Assembly (NCBI GenBank): GCA_035719045.1
Contig: DASTGO010000175.1
Location: forward strand, 1-27,346
Length of the DNA: 27,346 nucleotides
Direction: 5' to 3'
DNA from: DASTGO01 sp035719045
GTDB lineage: Bacteria; Actinomycetota; Actinomycetes; Actinomycetales; Kineosporiaceae
Shown: positions 14,548 to 21,612 of the stretch, piece after piece
Layout of the letters: the number at the start of each line of letters is the position of its first letter
Numbering within the stretch: the stretch's first letter is position 1
Program-made: the position numbers and the translations under genes
Notes under the pieces: generated by a model
Databases searched by the model: none
The model's input: only the letters and a program-made list of their open reading frames with translations
Told to the model about the DNA's origin: nothing

Positions 14548-15777
14548 ATGAGCTTCGGGACGCTGGCCCTGCTCGTCGCGGTCGGCCTGCTGGGTCCGGT
14601 CCTCGCGGCGGTCCCGCGGATCGGCCCGCCGTTGGTGGTGGGGGAGATCCTGGCCGGGATGCTGATCGGCCGTAGCGGGCTGCAGTTGGTCAACGTGTCC
14701 GACCCGGCCCTGGGACTGCTGTCGGAGATCGGTTTCGCGCTGCTGATGCTCATCGTCGGCAGCCACCTCCCGATCCGGCAGCCCGCCCTGCGCCCGGCGA
14801 TGACCCGGGCCGTGGGAGTCACCGTGGCCACGGTGCTGCTGGCCGTGCCCGCGGGGCTGCTGCTGGCCCCGGTCACCGGGCTGGACCACCCGCTGGTACT
14901 CGCCCTGCTGCTGGCCACGAGTTCCGCCGCGGTGGCCCTGCCGGTGCTGCAGTCCCTCGGGGCGGACTCCCCGCAACTGCTGGTCACCACGGCCTGGGTC
15001 GCGATCGCCGACGTCGGCACCGTGCTCGCGATCCCGCTCGTGGTCCGGCAGGGCAGCCTCGGGTCGGCCCTGCTCGGACTGTTCGGGGTGACCGTCCTGG
15101 CGGCCGCCGTCTACCTGGCGGCCCGGCTGCTCGACGGCCGGCCGTTCGTGAAGCGGTTGCGGCACACCTCGAAGGAGCAGCACTGGGCCCTGGACCTGAG
15201 GGTCTGGCTCGTCGTGCTGTTCGCCCTGGCCTGGGTGGCCACCCGGCAGCAGACCAGCATCCTGGTCGCGGGGTTCGCGGCCGGGGTCGTGCTGGCTCTG
15301 CTCGGGGAGCCCCGGCGGCTGGCGCAGCAGGTGATCGGTCTGGGCGAGGGATTCCTCATCCCGCTGTTCTTCGTCGACCTCGGGGCCAAGCTCCAGCTCG
15401 GAGCCCTGCTGGGACAGCCACGCAACCTGCTGCTGGCGGTCGCGCTCGCCCTGGGCGCGACGGCGGTCCACCTGCTGGCCGGGACGTTGTTCCGGCTGCC
15501 GGTCGGGGCGGGGCTGCTGGCCACCGCACAGCTCGGGGTCCCGGCCGCGATCGCCAGCGTCGGCATCGCCACCGGCCTGCTGCATGCCGGGCAGGCGGCC
15601 GCCGTGCTCACCGCCGCCCTGCTCAGCCTGGGGGCGTGTGCGGCCGGTGCCGCCCTGCTCGGCCACCGGGACCGGATCGGGGACCACCTCGCCCCGCGGA
15701 TCGGCGGAGGCGCCGCACCCCGTCGTCGGCCTGGCCCTGGTGACGGGCGGGCGGCGGAATCCGGACTGCCCGGGTAG
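14548..15777 (+). CDS. Cation:proton antiporter (CPA2 / KefB-NapA type)
   Basis: The 409-residue integral membrane protein has about 12 hydrophobic segments and matches the sodium/hydrogen exchanger family, CPA2 group. It starts MSFGTLALLVAVGLLGPVLAA and continues VVGEILAGMLIGRSGL (an early family motif), EIGFALLMLIVGSHLPI and ATSSAAVALPVLQSLG. Later GEGFLIPLFFVDLGAKL corresponds to the GFFIPIFFVxxG region. It probably exchanges Na+ or K+ for protons. There is no C-terminal TrkA-N regulatory domain; the cytoplasmic tail is short and Arg/Gly-rich. The ATG at 14548 is preferred because GGGAGGGG lies six nt upstream; an in-frame ATG at 14521 is the alternative. It is convergent with the methyltransferase gene, 40 bp away. 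Confidence 0.9.
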   Translation: MSFGTLALLVAVGLLGPVLAAVPRIGPPLVVGEILAGMLIGRSGLQLVNVSDPALGLLSEIGFALLMLIVGSHLPIRQPALRPAMTRAVGVTVATVLLAVPAGLLLAPVTGLDHPLVLALLLATSSAAVALPVLQSLGADSPQLLVTTAWVAIADVGTVLAIPLVVRQGSLGSALLGLFGVTVLAAAVYLAARLLDGRPFVKRLRHTSKEQHWALDLRVWLVVLFALAWVATRQQTSILVAGFAAGVVLALLGEPRRLAQQVIGLGEGFLIPLFFVDLGAKLQLGALLGQPRNLLLAVALALGATAVHLLAGTLFRLPVGAGLLATAQLGVPAAIASVGIATGLLHAGQAAAVLTAALLSLGACAAGAALLGHRDRIGDHLAPRIGGGAAPRRRPGPGDGRAAESGLPG

Positions 15778-15817
15778 GGGACGTCCGGGTGGGGAACTGC
15801 CCGGGCCGGTCAGCCGG

Positions 15818-16648
15818 TCAGCCGGGCAGGCGCCGGGCCCGGTAACACCAGGTGCGGTGCGGGAGCACCAGGGATCCGTCCGGGCCGGCGACACTGCGGC
15901 CGACGGCGTGCACCTCGTCGAGGATCTCGTCCCGGCGCGGGGACACCGCCACGTAGGACCAGCTCGAGGCCAGGGCGCGCAACTGGTCCGGGGTGAGCAC
16001 CTGCTGGTAGCCGAACTCGCGGGACTCCACGGCGCCGAACCCCTCCGGCTGCTCCAGTCCGGCATCCCGCCCGGCGGCGGTGGGATCCTCCGGGCGGCCG
16101 GCCAGCCGGGACAGTTCCGCCACCCAGTCGATCCGCTCGTCGCGGGCGTGCCAGGCGACGGACAGCACCCCGGCCGGGCGCAGCACCCGGGCACATTCGG
16201 CGGCGGCCTCGCGGTGCCGGAACCAGTGCCAGGCCTGCGCCACCGTCACCGCGTCGACGGCCCTGTCGGCCAGGGGCAGCCGCTCCGCCGCCGCCACGCA
16301 CACCCCGGCCGGGGCCGTGCCGCGGACCAGGTGCGAGAGCATCCCGGGGGACGGGTCCAGGGCGACCACCCGGTGACCTGCCTCGACCAGGCTCCGGGTC
16401 AGCTTGCCGGTCCCGGCGCCGAGATCGAGCACGTCGAGGGGGGCCGAGGCCGGCGCATCGTCCGCGTGGGTTCCGGTCAGCCAGGCGGCCGTGGGGGCGG
16501 GCCACTCCGGCCGGACCGCCGCATATACCCCGGCCATCTCCCCGAAGGACAACCGGCGCTGCTCATGGAGTGCCGCGGGACCCTCCGCCGCGCATGAGGG
16601 CAGTTCGGTCCCCAGGCCGAAACGTCCACGGAGATCAGGATCACTCAT
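15818..16648 (-). CDS. Class I SAM-dependent methyltransferase
   Basis: The 276-residue protein has a type-11 methyltransferase core: motif I LDLGAGTGKLT (74-84), the acidic residue after beta-2 in VVALDPSPGML (94-104), AERLPLADRAVDAVTVAQAWHWF (121-143) and an AECARVLRPAGVLSVAWH strand-helix pair (150-167). The QAWHWF variant is common in small-molecule methyltransferases of actinomycetes. The C-terminal part (DQLRALASSWSYVAVSPRRDEILDEV) is the usual substrate cap. The substrate is unknown and context gives no clue. The ATG at 16648 is preferred; an upstream in-frame start at 16825 would add a Gly/Arg-rich, atypical stretch. Confidence 0.88.
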   Translation of the reverse strand: MSDPDLRGRFGLGTELPSCAAEGPAALHEQRRLSFGEMAGVYAAVRPEWPAPTAAWLTGTHADDAPASAPLDVLDLGAGTGKLTRSLVEAGHRVVALDPSPGMLSHLVRGTAPAGVCVAAAERLPLADRAVDAVTVAQAWHWFRHREAAAECARVLRPAGVLSVAWHARDERIDWVAELSRLAGRPEDPTAAGRDAGLEQPEGFGAVESREFGYQQVLTPDQLRALASSWSYVAVSPRRDEILDEVHAVGRSVAGPDGSLVLPHRTWCYRARRLPG

Positions 16649-16807
16649 GTCAGCAGTCTGGCTCTCCCCGGCCCGGAACGGTGACGCGACGTGGCGGCGT
16701 CGCGCGGGTCGCCGCCGATCTTCGTCCTGCCCCCGGCGAGTCCCCCGGCATGTCGCGGCAGGAGCCCTTCGCCAGGGCCTCCCCCGCCCGGGGGACGACC
16801 ACGAACA

Positions 16808-16853
16808 GGCCGGTCGCCGATCCACCTCCCTGCGGGTGGACCGGCGACCGGCC
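16808..16853 (-). terminator. Terminator of the downstream minus-strand hypothetical gene
   Basis: A long hairpin pairs 16808-16826 with 16835-16853 (19 bp, one mismatch) around an 8-nt loop, starting 5 nt after the stop of the minus-strand gene ending at 16858. No U-tract of note follows. Confidence 0.75.
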
Positions 16854-16857
16854 TGCC

Positions 16858-17451
16858 TCAGCCGAGCAGTTCGCCCGGTAGGTACTCGTGAGCGGTGGCG
16901 TGGGTCCCCCGGCGCGCCGGTGATGCCGGGCGGGCCAGGGTGCGCAACTCCGCCAGCCGGTTCTGGCAGTGCGCCAGGAGTTCCTGCAGATGGGTCTGGC
17001 CGAGTCCCTGCCGCGAGGTGCGGACCTGCAGGTCGCCGAGCAGGTCGTGCATGGACTCGTAGCGGGCGATCAGCCGCTGCAGCACGATCTGCTCCTCCTG
17101 CGCCGCCGGCTCCGGACCGAGGGTGGCAGGCAGTGCCGCGCCGCTGTGCACCGTCTCGGCGGCCAGGGCGCGGGCGAGATCGACGTCTTCGACCGCCCAG
17201 CGCGGCCAGGGAGGTGTCCCGGGCACCCCCCCGGCGGAGGTGGGGACGGGGGACTGGCCACGCGAGGCCTCGACCGCAGCCGCTCCCAGTCCGAGCAGGA
17301 GGGCGTCGAGTTGCAGGTCGAGCACCAGGCGGAGCAGATGTGCGCCGTGGTCGTCGCCGTCACGGGTGAGGGAACGGGGGGAGGCGCCGAGGGGGCTGCT
17401 GCTCGGGGCCCCCGAAGCATGCTCGCGGGGGGCGGATTCGGTCGTGGTCAT
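16858..17451 (-). CDS. Hypothetical protein (197 aa)
   Basis: The ATG at 17451 has GGGAGG six nt upstream. The N-terminal 45 residues are Ser/Pro/Arg-rich and probably disordered (MTTTESAPREHASGAPSSS). Helical segments follow: HLLRLVLDLQLDALLLGLGAAAVEAS at about 50-75, DVDLARALAAETVHS, and a Q/L-rich C-terminal helix bundle (QEEQIVLQRLIARYESMHDLL, THLQELLAHCQNRLAELRTLARP). It has no clear membrane segment, signal peptide or catalytic motif. I do not recognise the family. It stands alone, ended by a strong hairpin and preceded by a 530-bp gene-free stretch. Confidence 0.7.
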   Translation of the reverse strand: MTTTESAPREHASGAPSSSPLGASPRSLTRDGDDHGAHLLRLVLDLQLDALLLGLGAAAVEASRGQSPVPTSAGGVPGTPPWPRWAVEDVDLARALAAETVHSGAALPATLGPEPAAQEEQIVLQRLIARYESMHDLLGDLQVRTSRQGLGQTHLQELLAHCQNRLAELRTLARPASPARRGTHATAHEYLPGELLG

Positions 17452-17981
17452 GCATGCCTCCCAGACGTCGTCGGCCGAGGGTTCCGGTTCCGGACGCGGG
17501 CAGGTGGCCGCGCGAGACCCCTGCAGTCTCAGGGGAACCGGTGTGTCCAAACATAGGTGGCTTCTGGGGGAATGAATAGTCGAGAAGGGTTATCGGTATG
17601 TGTCCGGTAGTGGGTGTTCATGTCCGTTCACGATATTGATCATCACGTCTCGGTGAGCAGCCCGTGGCGATTGCCCGTGATCTCCTCCCGCGGTGCGAGG
17701 AAAAACGATCTCCGATCGCATGCGGGGGTATCGCCGATGGCCGGACATCCCGCGCCGGAGGCGGCCTGCGTGCCGGACCGGTCTGCCGGGACCGATCGCG
17801 CGCCGGGGGCGGTCCGCGGGGCGGGCGGTGGGTCCGGACCTGCAACCGGCCGGATCGCTGAGTCGCGATCCGGCCGGTCAGGTCGGGAAATCTGTGCTGT
17901 CAGCCGCGGTGGGAACCTGGCCGATCAGGCGTGATGGATGCGAGGTGGCTCTCGACCGGATCCCGGGGAGGCCGGGTGGTG
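17452..17981. other. 530-bp gene-free stretch
   Basis: I see no convincing gene. The half next to the hypothetical gene (about 17540-17720) is less GC-rich than its surroundings and probably holds that gene's promoter; a small palindrome CCCCTG-CAGTCT-CAGGGG lies near 17519-17536. The other half contains the hairpin at 17845-17878, downstream of the CoA-transferase-family gene. Confidence 0.6.
17845..17878 (-). terminator. Hairpin downstream of the CoA-transferase-family gene
   Basis: A 14-bp perfect stem (CCGGCCGGATCGC core) with a 6-nt loop TGAGTC, 103 bp downstream of the minus-strand stop at 17982. No U-tract follows, so the direction is inferred from context. Confidence 0.55.
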
Positions 17982-19220
17982 TCAGGCCAGGCCGAGGGCG
18001 TGGGCTTCCTCCCACAGTTCGTCACGGGCGTCGGGATGTGCTGCCTGCCCGATGAGGTGGGCCGCCTGGGCGCGTTCGTCGTGGCCCCAGATGTCGGCCG
18101 TACCCTGCTCGGTCACCACGACCGTCGGCTGGAAGGATGTGACCGGCTCGTCGACCAGCGGAATGATGGTGGAGACGTTCGCCTTCGGGTGCCATGAACG
18201 CAGCGCGAGAATGGCCTGCCCGCCCGGCGAGTGCAGGGCCCCCACGATGAAATCCGTCTGGCCGCCGAATCCCGAGTAGATCCGGGCCTTGATACGCGAC
18301 GCATTTGCTTGCGCGAATAGGTCGATCTGCAGGGCGGTGTTCACCGAGGTCATCATCGGCCGCTTGGCGATGAGGGCCGGCTCGTTCGTGGTCTCGGTGC
18401 GCCGCATCTGCACCCGGGGGTTGCGGTCGACCCAGGCGTACAGCTCCGGGGAGCCGAACAGGAAGGACGCCGTGACCAGGGTGTCGGGGTCGAGGGAACC
18501 GGCTTTCTCCAGCGCGAGGACCCCGTCGCTGAACATCTCGCTCCACACGGTCAGCCCGGTGCGCCCGAGCAGCCCGTGCAGCACCGCGTCGGGTACGGCG
18601 CCGATCCCGAGCTGCAGCGTCGACCCGTCCTTGACCCGGGCGGCCACCCGCTCGCCGATGGCGCGGGAGATGTCGTCCAGGGGGAGGGCCGTCGGGGAGG
18701 ACAGCGGCTCGTCCACCTCGACCCCGTAGTCGATGAGGTCCAGTGGCAGCACCGCATCCCCGAAGGTGTAGGGCATCTGCGGGTTGACCTGGGCGATCAC
18801 CAGGGCGCCGCGGGCCCGGGCTGCCTCGATGGCGCCGGGCAGGATGTTCACCTCGGTGCCGAGGGAGACGGTGCCCTCGCTGGGCTGGGAGGTGTGCACC
18901 AGCACCACGTCCGGCGGCATGGTGGTGGCGAACAGGCGCGGCACCAGCGACAGTCGGGACGGGACGTAGCTCAGCCGGGGGCTCTTGCGCATCCCTGCAC
19001 CGACGAACGAGGTCTCCAGTGTCACGCCTTCGCGGTCCGGTAACCCGGGCTGGCCGTTGACGGCGTACAGACGGTAGGTCGGCAGAACGGCGTCCAGGGC
19101 CTTCAGGGTGGTCCGGGGGGTGGCGAAGTTGCCGGACACCACCACCCTGGGATCCTCGGGGAGACCGGCCAGAACCGGGCCCAGCTCGGCGATGTCGACG
19201 ATTCTCACGATGTCAACCAT
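17982..19220 (-). CDS. Acetyl-CoA hydrolase/transferase family protein (4-hydroxybutyrate CoA-transferase-like)
   Basis: From the ATG at 19220 the protein has 412 residues. The N-terminal half carries the family region PPDVVLVHTSQPSEGTVSLG. The C-terminal half has GIGAVPDAVL (205-214), the likely catalytic glutamate E228 in WSEMFSDGV, and GFGGQTDFIVGALHSPGGQAILAL. The family moves CoA between acetyl-CoA and other carboxylates through a glutamyl-CoA intermediate, or hydrolyses acyl-CoA. The exact acceptor is unclear: 4-hydroxybutyrate, succinate or acetate are all possible. No good ribosome binding site precedes the ATG; in-frame alternatives are a TTG at 19262 and nearby GTG codons. It is monocistronic by spacing. 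Confidence 0.88.
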   Translation of the reverse strand: MVDIVRIVDIAELGPVLAGLPEDPRVVVSGNFATPRTTLKALDAVLPTYRLYAVNGQPGLPDREGVTLETSFVGAGMRKSPRLSYVPSRLSLVPRLFATTMPPDVVLVHTSQPSEGTVSLGTEVNILPGAIEAARARGALVIAQVNPQMPYTFGDAVLPLDLIDYGVEVDEPLSSPTALPLDDISRAIGERVAARVKDGSTLQLGIGAVPDAVLHGLLGRTGLTVWSEMFSDGVLALEKAGSLDPDTLVTASFLFGSPELYAWVDRNPRVQMRRTETTNEPALIAKRPMMTSVNTALQIDLFAQANASRIKARIYSGFGGQTDFIVGALHSPGGQAILALRSWHPKANVSTIIPLVDEPVTSFQPTVVVTEQGTADIWGHDERAQAAHLIGQAAHPDARDELWEEAHALGLA

Positions 19221-19673
19221 GCCAGCCGTGCGGTCGGCCGGTGGGGAGGAACGTCCCGGCAAGCGGTCGGGCGGCTGGTCGAGGCTGGCTCTTCTGTGCG
19301 CTCAGCGGCGGCGGCCGGGAGGATGTTCCTCGACAGTGCAGAAATGGTTACCGTGAGCGAGCGGTTGCCGGGGAACCGGGGTCACCGGGTCCTGGTCGGC
19401 TGCGGACCGTGCCGGGAGGTGGCCGTCTGACAACTGCGGGCCCGGACGCCAGTGGGGTCCGGGCCCGCAGGTCCATCCGCCGGCTGCCGGGGCTCCCGTC
19501 CCCGGTGGGTCCGTCGCCGGCTCACGTGATGCGACGGCTTTCGGGTGTTCCGCCGATGACGGCGATGGTTGCCCTCCTCTCGTCGACAGCTTCCGTGATG
19601 CCGGTCCGCTCGCGCCGACCTCCTCGTGGACGGCGCCTTCCTCGCGGGCGGCAGTCCCTCGTGGCCGGGTTCG
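19221..19673. other. 453-bp gene-free stretch
   Basis: Between the CoA-transferase-family gene and the DUF1876 gene (both minus) I see no convincing gene. It holds the CoA-transferase gene's upstream region and the hairpin at 19434-19470. A short minus-strand frame ending at 19522 (…VIGGTPESRRIT) has a purine-rich stretch but no acceptable start codon. Confidence 0.55.
19434..19470 (-). terminator. Hairpin downstream of the DUF1876 gene
   Basis: CTGCGGGCCCGGAC (19434-19447) pairs perfectly with 19457-19470 around a 9-nt loop. On the minus strand it lies about 200 bp after the DUF1876 stop and is followed by TTGTC. Confidence 0.6.
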
Positions 19674-19955
19674 CTAGCGGATCAGGTGGACCTCGTGGCG
19701 CAGCACCTCCGTCATGTCCAGGGATGCGGTGGCCAGCAACCGGTCGGCCAGGTCGCGCAGGGCCCGGGCGACGGCTACCTCCTCGCCGATCTCCGGTACG
19801 TCGGCGTCGTGGGGATTGCGGGTGGTGTGACCGGTGCCTTCGATGGTGTGTCGTCGGCTGGCCCCGGTCCCCGAGACGAGGGAGGCCCTCGCTGTGGTGT
19901 GGTCCTCTCCGTCGTAGATGAAGATCTCGACGTTCCAGGAAGTGGTGTACGTCAT
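19674..19955 (-). CDS. DUF1876 (Rv2632c-like) protein
   Basis: The 93-residue protein begins MTYTTSWNVEIFIYDGEDHTTARASL, followed by GTGHTTRNPHDADVPEIGEEVAVARALRDLADRLL. The W-x-V-x-x-F-I-x-E/D-x-H-T-x-A start and the G-x-G-x-A/T-x-x-x-P-x-D-x-x-V-P-E-I-G-x-E core are those of DUF1876, a small fold typified by Rv2632c and found almost only in actinomycetes, often in stress or dormancy contexts. The biochemical role is unknown. The ATG at 19955 has GAGGAGGT just upstream, inside a small hairpin (19957-19973). An in-frame start 17 codons upstream (20006) is less likely. Confidence 0.88.
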   Translation of the reverse strand: MTYTTSWNVEIFIYDGEDHTTARASLVSGTGASRRHTIEGTGHTTRNPHDADVPEIGEEVAVARALRDLADRLLATASLDMTEVLRHEVHLIR

Positions 19956-19956
19956 G

Positions 19957-19973
19957 ACGACCTCCTCGGTCGT
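19957..19973 (-). promoter_or_regulatory. Hairpin enclosing the DUF1876 ribosome binding site
   Basis: On the minus strand ACGACC-GAGGA-GGTCGT forms a perfect 6-bp stem with the GAGGA of the Shine-Dalgarno in the loop and its GG in the stem, 1 nt before the ATG. A second palindrome, GGGGAC-GA-GTCCCC, lies just upstream at 19980-19993. Confidence 0.45.
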
Positions 19974-20269
19974 GACGATGGGGACGAGTCCCCGTTGCCA
20001 GCACACTCCGGCAGATGCCCGCCTACCAGAGCCCTGGGTCCCTCAAGGCCCGGCCCGGAGTCCCGCAGGCATCCGCCATCCGGGCGGTTCCGGCCGCCGC
20101 GGCCGGGGCGGTGTCCCTTCCGGTGCGGTATGGGGCCCGGCGACGGCGGATGTTCCTCTGGACTGTGTAGGCGTCATCCGCCAAGGTCTCCGCATGGGCG
20201 GTCACGGTTGGTCCCACGACGGTGGACGGCTGGCGGGGGGGTGGCTATCCCGGCCACGCAGAGTGCGCG

Positions 20270-20275
20270 TAGGCT
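20270..20275 (+). promoter_or_regulatory. Candidate -10 box upstream of the 20312 gene
   Basis: TAGGCT fits TANNNT and would start transcription near 20283, leaving about 29 nt of leader with AAGGA before the ATG at 20312. No clear -35. Confidence 0.35.
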
Positions 20276-20311
20276 CCTGCTCCGTAGGCCGCGCCACCAA
20301 GGACGCCGACG

Positions 20312-20818
20312 ATGCAGATGACCTACCCCGTTCCGTACCCGGCCCACGGCCGGCGATCTGACGCGCCGGACACCGACCGGGCCATGAGTTCGTCGCTGAA
20401 TCCCGAAGCTGACGGCTGGGTGCACACCGACGCCTGCGTGCTGGCCGCCATCCGCGTGACCGGGACCGTGGAGGAGCCGGCCGCCCTTGCCGACGTCATC
20501 GCCGCCGGTGACTTCCTCCATCACATGATCCTGTCCCCGCAGGAGATCGAGCACGCCGTGCGGCGCCTGCTCGCCGCGATGCTGGTGACCGCCGACGAGC
20601 GGGGGCTGGCGATCACCCCGCTCGGCCGGGAGGTGGTGGCCCGGGCCCGAGGTGGCACGGTCACCCGGATGGAGGCGCTGCTGCGGATCCTCAACCTGCT
20701 GCGGGTCCGGCCCGTGCCGTGGTCGCTGGACCTGCACGAGTACGAGGCCGCCTGCCTGGAGCACCGGCACCGGTTCTGGAAGGCGTACGGCCGCCGGTCC
20801 CGCGGTTCCCGCTTCTGA
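20312..20818 (+). CDS. Hypothetical protein, possible winged-helix fold (168 aa)
   Basis: The core reads VHTDACVLAAIRVTGTVEEPAALADVIAAGDFLHH, then SPQEIEHAVRRLLAAMLVTADERGLAITPLGREVVARAR. This helix-helix-recognition helix-wing pattern resembles small winged-helix proteins in which a final 'ITPLGREV' strand-helix follows the wing. The C-terminal part (LDLHEYEAACLEHRHRFWKAYGRR) is basic. I do not recognise a named family, and DNA binding is only an inference. AAGGA lies about 9 nt before the ATG at 20312; an ATG at 20384 (MSSSLNPEADGW) is a plausible alternative start that removes a Pro-rich leader. It is convergent with ung. Confidence 0.7.
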   Translation: MQMTYPVPYPAHGRRSDAPDTDRAMSSSLNPEADGWVHTDACVLAAIRVTGTVEEPAALADVIAAGDFLHHMILSPQEIEHAVRRLLAAMLVTADERGLAITPLGREVVARARGGTVTRMEALLRILNLLRVRPVPWSLDLHEYEAACLEHRHRFWKAYGRRSRGSRF

Positions 20819-20901
20819 CCCGCCGCCCGGCGCCGAGGCGCACCCGCGGCAGCCGGCCCTGAGCCTGTGGCCTCAGGTGGGTGGACGTCCGCAGCCGTCC
20901 G

Positions 20902-21579
20902 TCAGGGCAGGGACCAGTCGACCGGGTCCGCCCCGGCGGCGGTGAGGATCTCGTTGGCCCGGCTGAACGGTCGCGAGCCGAAGAACCCGCGGTCGGCGGA
21001 CATCGGGCTGGGGTGGGCGCTCTCGATCCGCGGAGTGTCGCCGAGCAGTGGCCGCAGGGTCTGCGCGTCGCGGCCCCAGAGGATCGCCACCAGCGGCGTG
21101 CCCCGGGCCACCAGCGCCCGGATCGCCTCGTCGGTGACCCGCTCCCAGCCCTTGCCCCGGTGCGAGCCCGGCTGCCCCGGCGCCACCGTGAGCACCCTGT
21201 TGAGCATGAGCACCCCGCGCTCGGCCCAGGGCGTGAGGTCCCCGGTCGACGGCGGCGGGCAGCCGAGGTCGGCGGTGAGCTCCCGGAAGATGTTCTGCAG
21301 GCTGCGCGGCAGCGGCCTCACCTGCGGTGCGACGGAGAACGACAGGCCGACCGGATGTCCCGGCGTGGGGTAGGGGTCCTGCCCGACGATGAGCACCCGG
21401 ACGCCGGTCAGCGGCTGGGTGAAGGCCCGCAGGATCCGGTCCCCCGACGGCAGGTAGGACCGGCCGGCGGACACCTCCTGGCGCAGGAACTCCCCCATCG
21501 TGGTGATGTCCCCGGCGACCGGTTGCAGGGCGTGAGCCCAGCCGGCTTCGACGATCTCGGTGAGTTCCCGTGGCGGCAC
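20902..21579 (-). CDS. ung: Uracil-DNA glycosylase (family 1)
   Basis: From the GTG at 21579 the protein has 225 residues, the usual length. The water-activating motif GQDPYPTPGHPVGLSFS holds the catalytic D68; the proline after PY is common in actinobacterial enzymes where others have His. The uracil pocket N127 is in LMLNRVLTV. The DNA-intercalation loop is HPSPMSADRGFFGSRPFSRAN with catalytic H189. The enzyme removes uracil from DNA to start base excision repair. The frame continues upstream on the minus strand to 22884, but this is antisense to the decarboxylase gene. The GTG is chosen because PPRELTEIVEAGW is a typical start and a TAGATT box ends 8 nt upstream, suggesting a leaderless transcript. 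Confidence 0.95.
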   Translation of the reverse strand: MPPRELTEIVEAGWAHALQPVAGDITTMGEFLRQEVSAGRSYLPSGDRILRAFTQPLTGVRVLIVGQDPYPTPGHPVGLSFSVAPQVRPLPRSLQNIFRELTADLGCPPPSTGDLTPWAERGVLMLNRVLTVAPGQPGSHRGKGWERVTDEAIRALVARGTPLVAILWGRDAQTLRPLLGDTPRIESAHPSPMSADRGFFGSRPFSRANEILTAAGADPVDWSLP

Positions 21580-21587
21580 GGCCCCCG

Positions 21588-21593
21588 AATCTA
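21588..21593 (-). promoter_or_regulatory. Probable -10 box of ung (leaderless)
   Basis: TAGATT on the minus strand fits TANNNT; 8 nt separate it from the GTG at 21579. It lies 7 bp from the oppositely directed box at 21601. Confidence 0.55.
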
Positions 21594-21600
21594 GCGCCCG

Positions 21601-21606
21601 TAGACT
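21601..21606 (+). promoter_or_regulatory. Probable -10 box of the decarboxylase gene (leaderless)
   Basis: TAGACT fits TANNNT; 6 nt separate it from the GTG at 21613. Its -35 region would fall over the ung start codon. Confidence 0.55.
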
Positions 21607-21612
21607 CCGCGT

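Larger units (their letters stand above)
19956..20311. other. 356-bp divergent intergenic region
   Basis: The region separates the DUF1876 gene (minus) from the hypothetical gene at 20312 (plus). It holds the ribosome-site hairpin, the palindrome at 19980-19993, a small CCGGCCG/CGGCCGG hairpin at 20090-20106 and a candidate -10 box at 20270. A 64-codon minus frame (20023-20217) shows no protein-like features. Confidence 0.55.

Noticed and set aside
13951..16194. 747-codon minus-strand open frame
   Set aside because: Antisense to the antiporter gene, composed of Q/G/R/D-rich low-complexity sequence with no domain.
17533..17591. Stress sigma-factor (SigR/SigH-like GGAAT ... GTT) promoter
   Set aside because: GGAAC/GGAAT and GTT are present but the spacing (15 nt for GGAAT) does not fit the required 18-19 nt, and no plus-strand gene follows.
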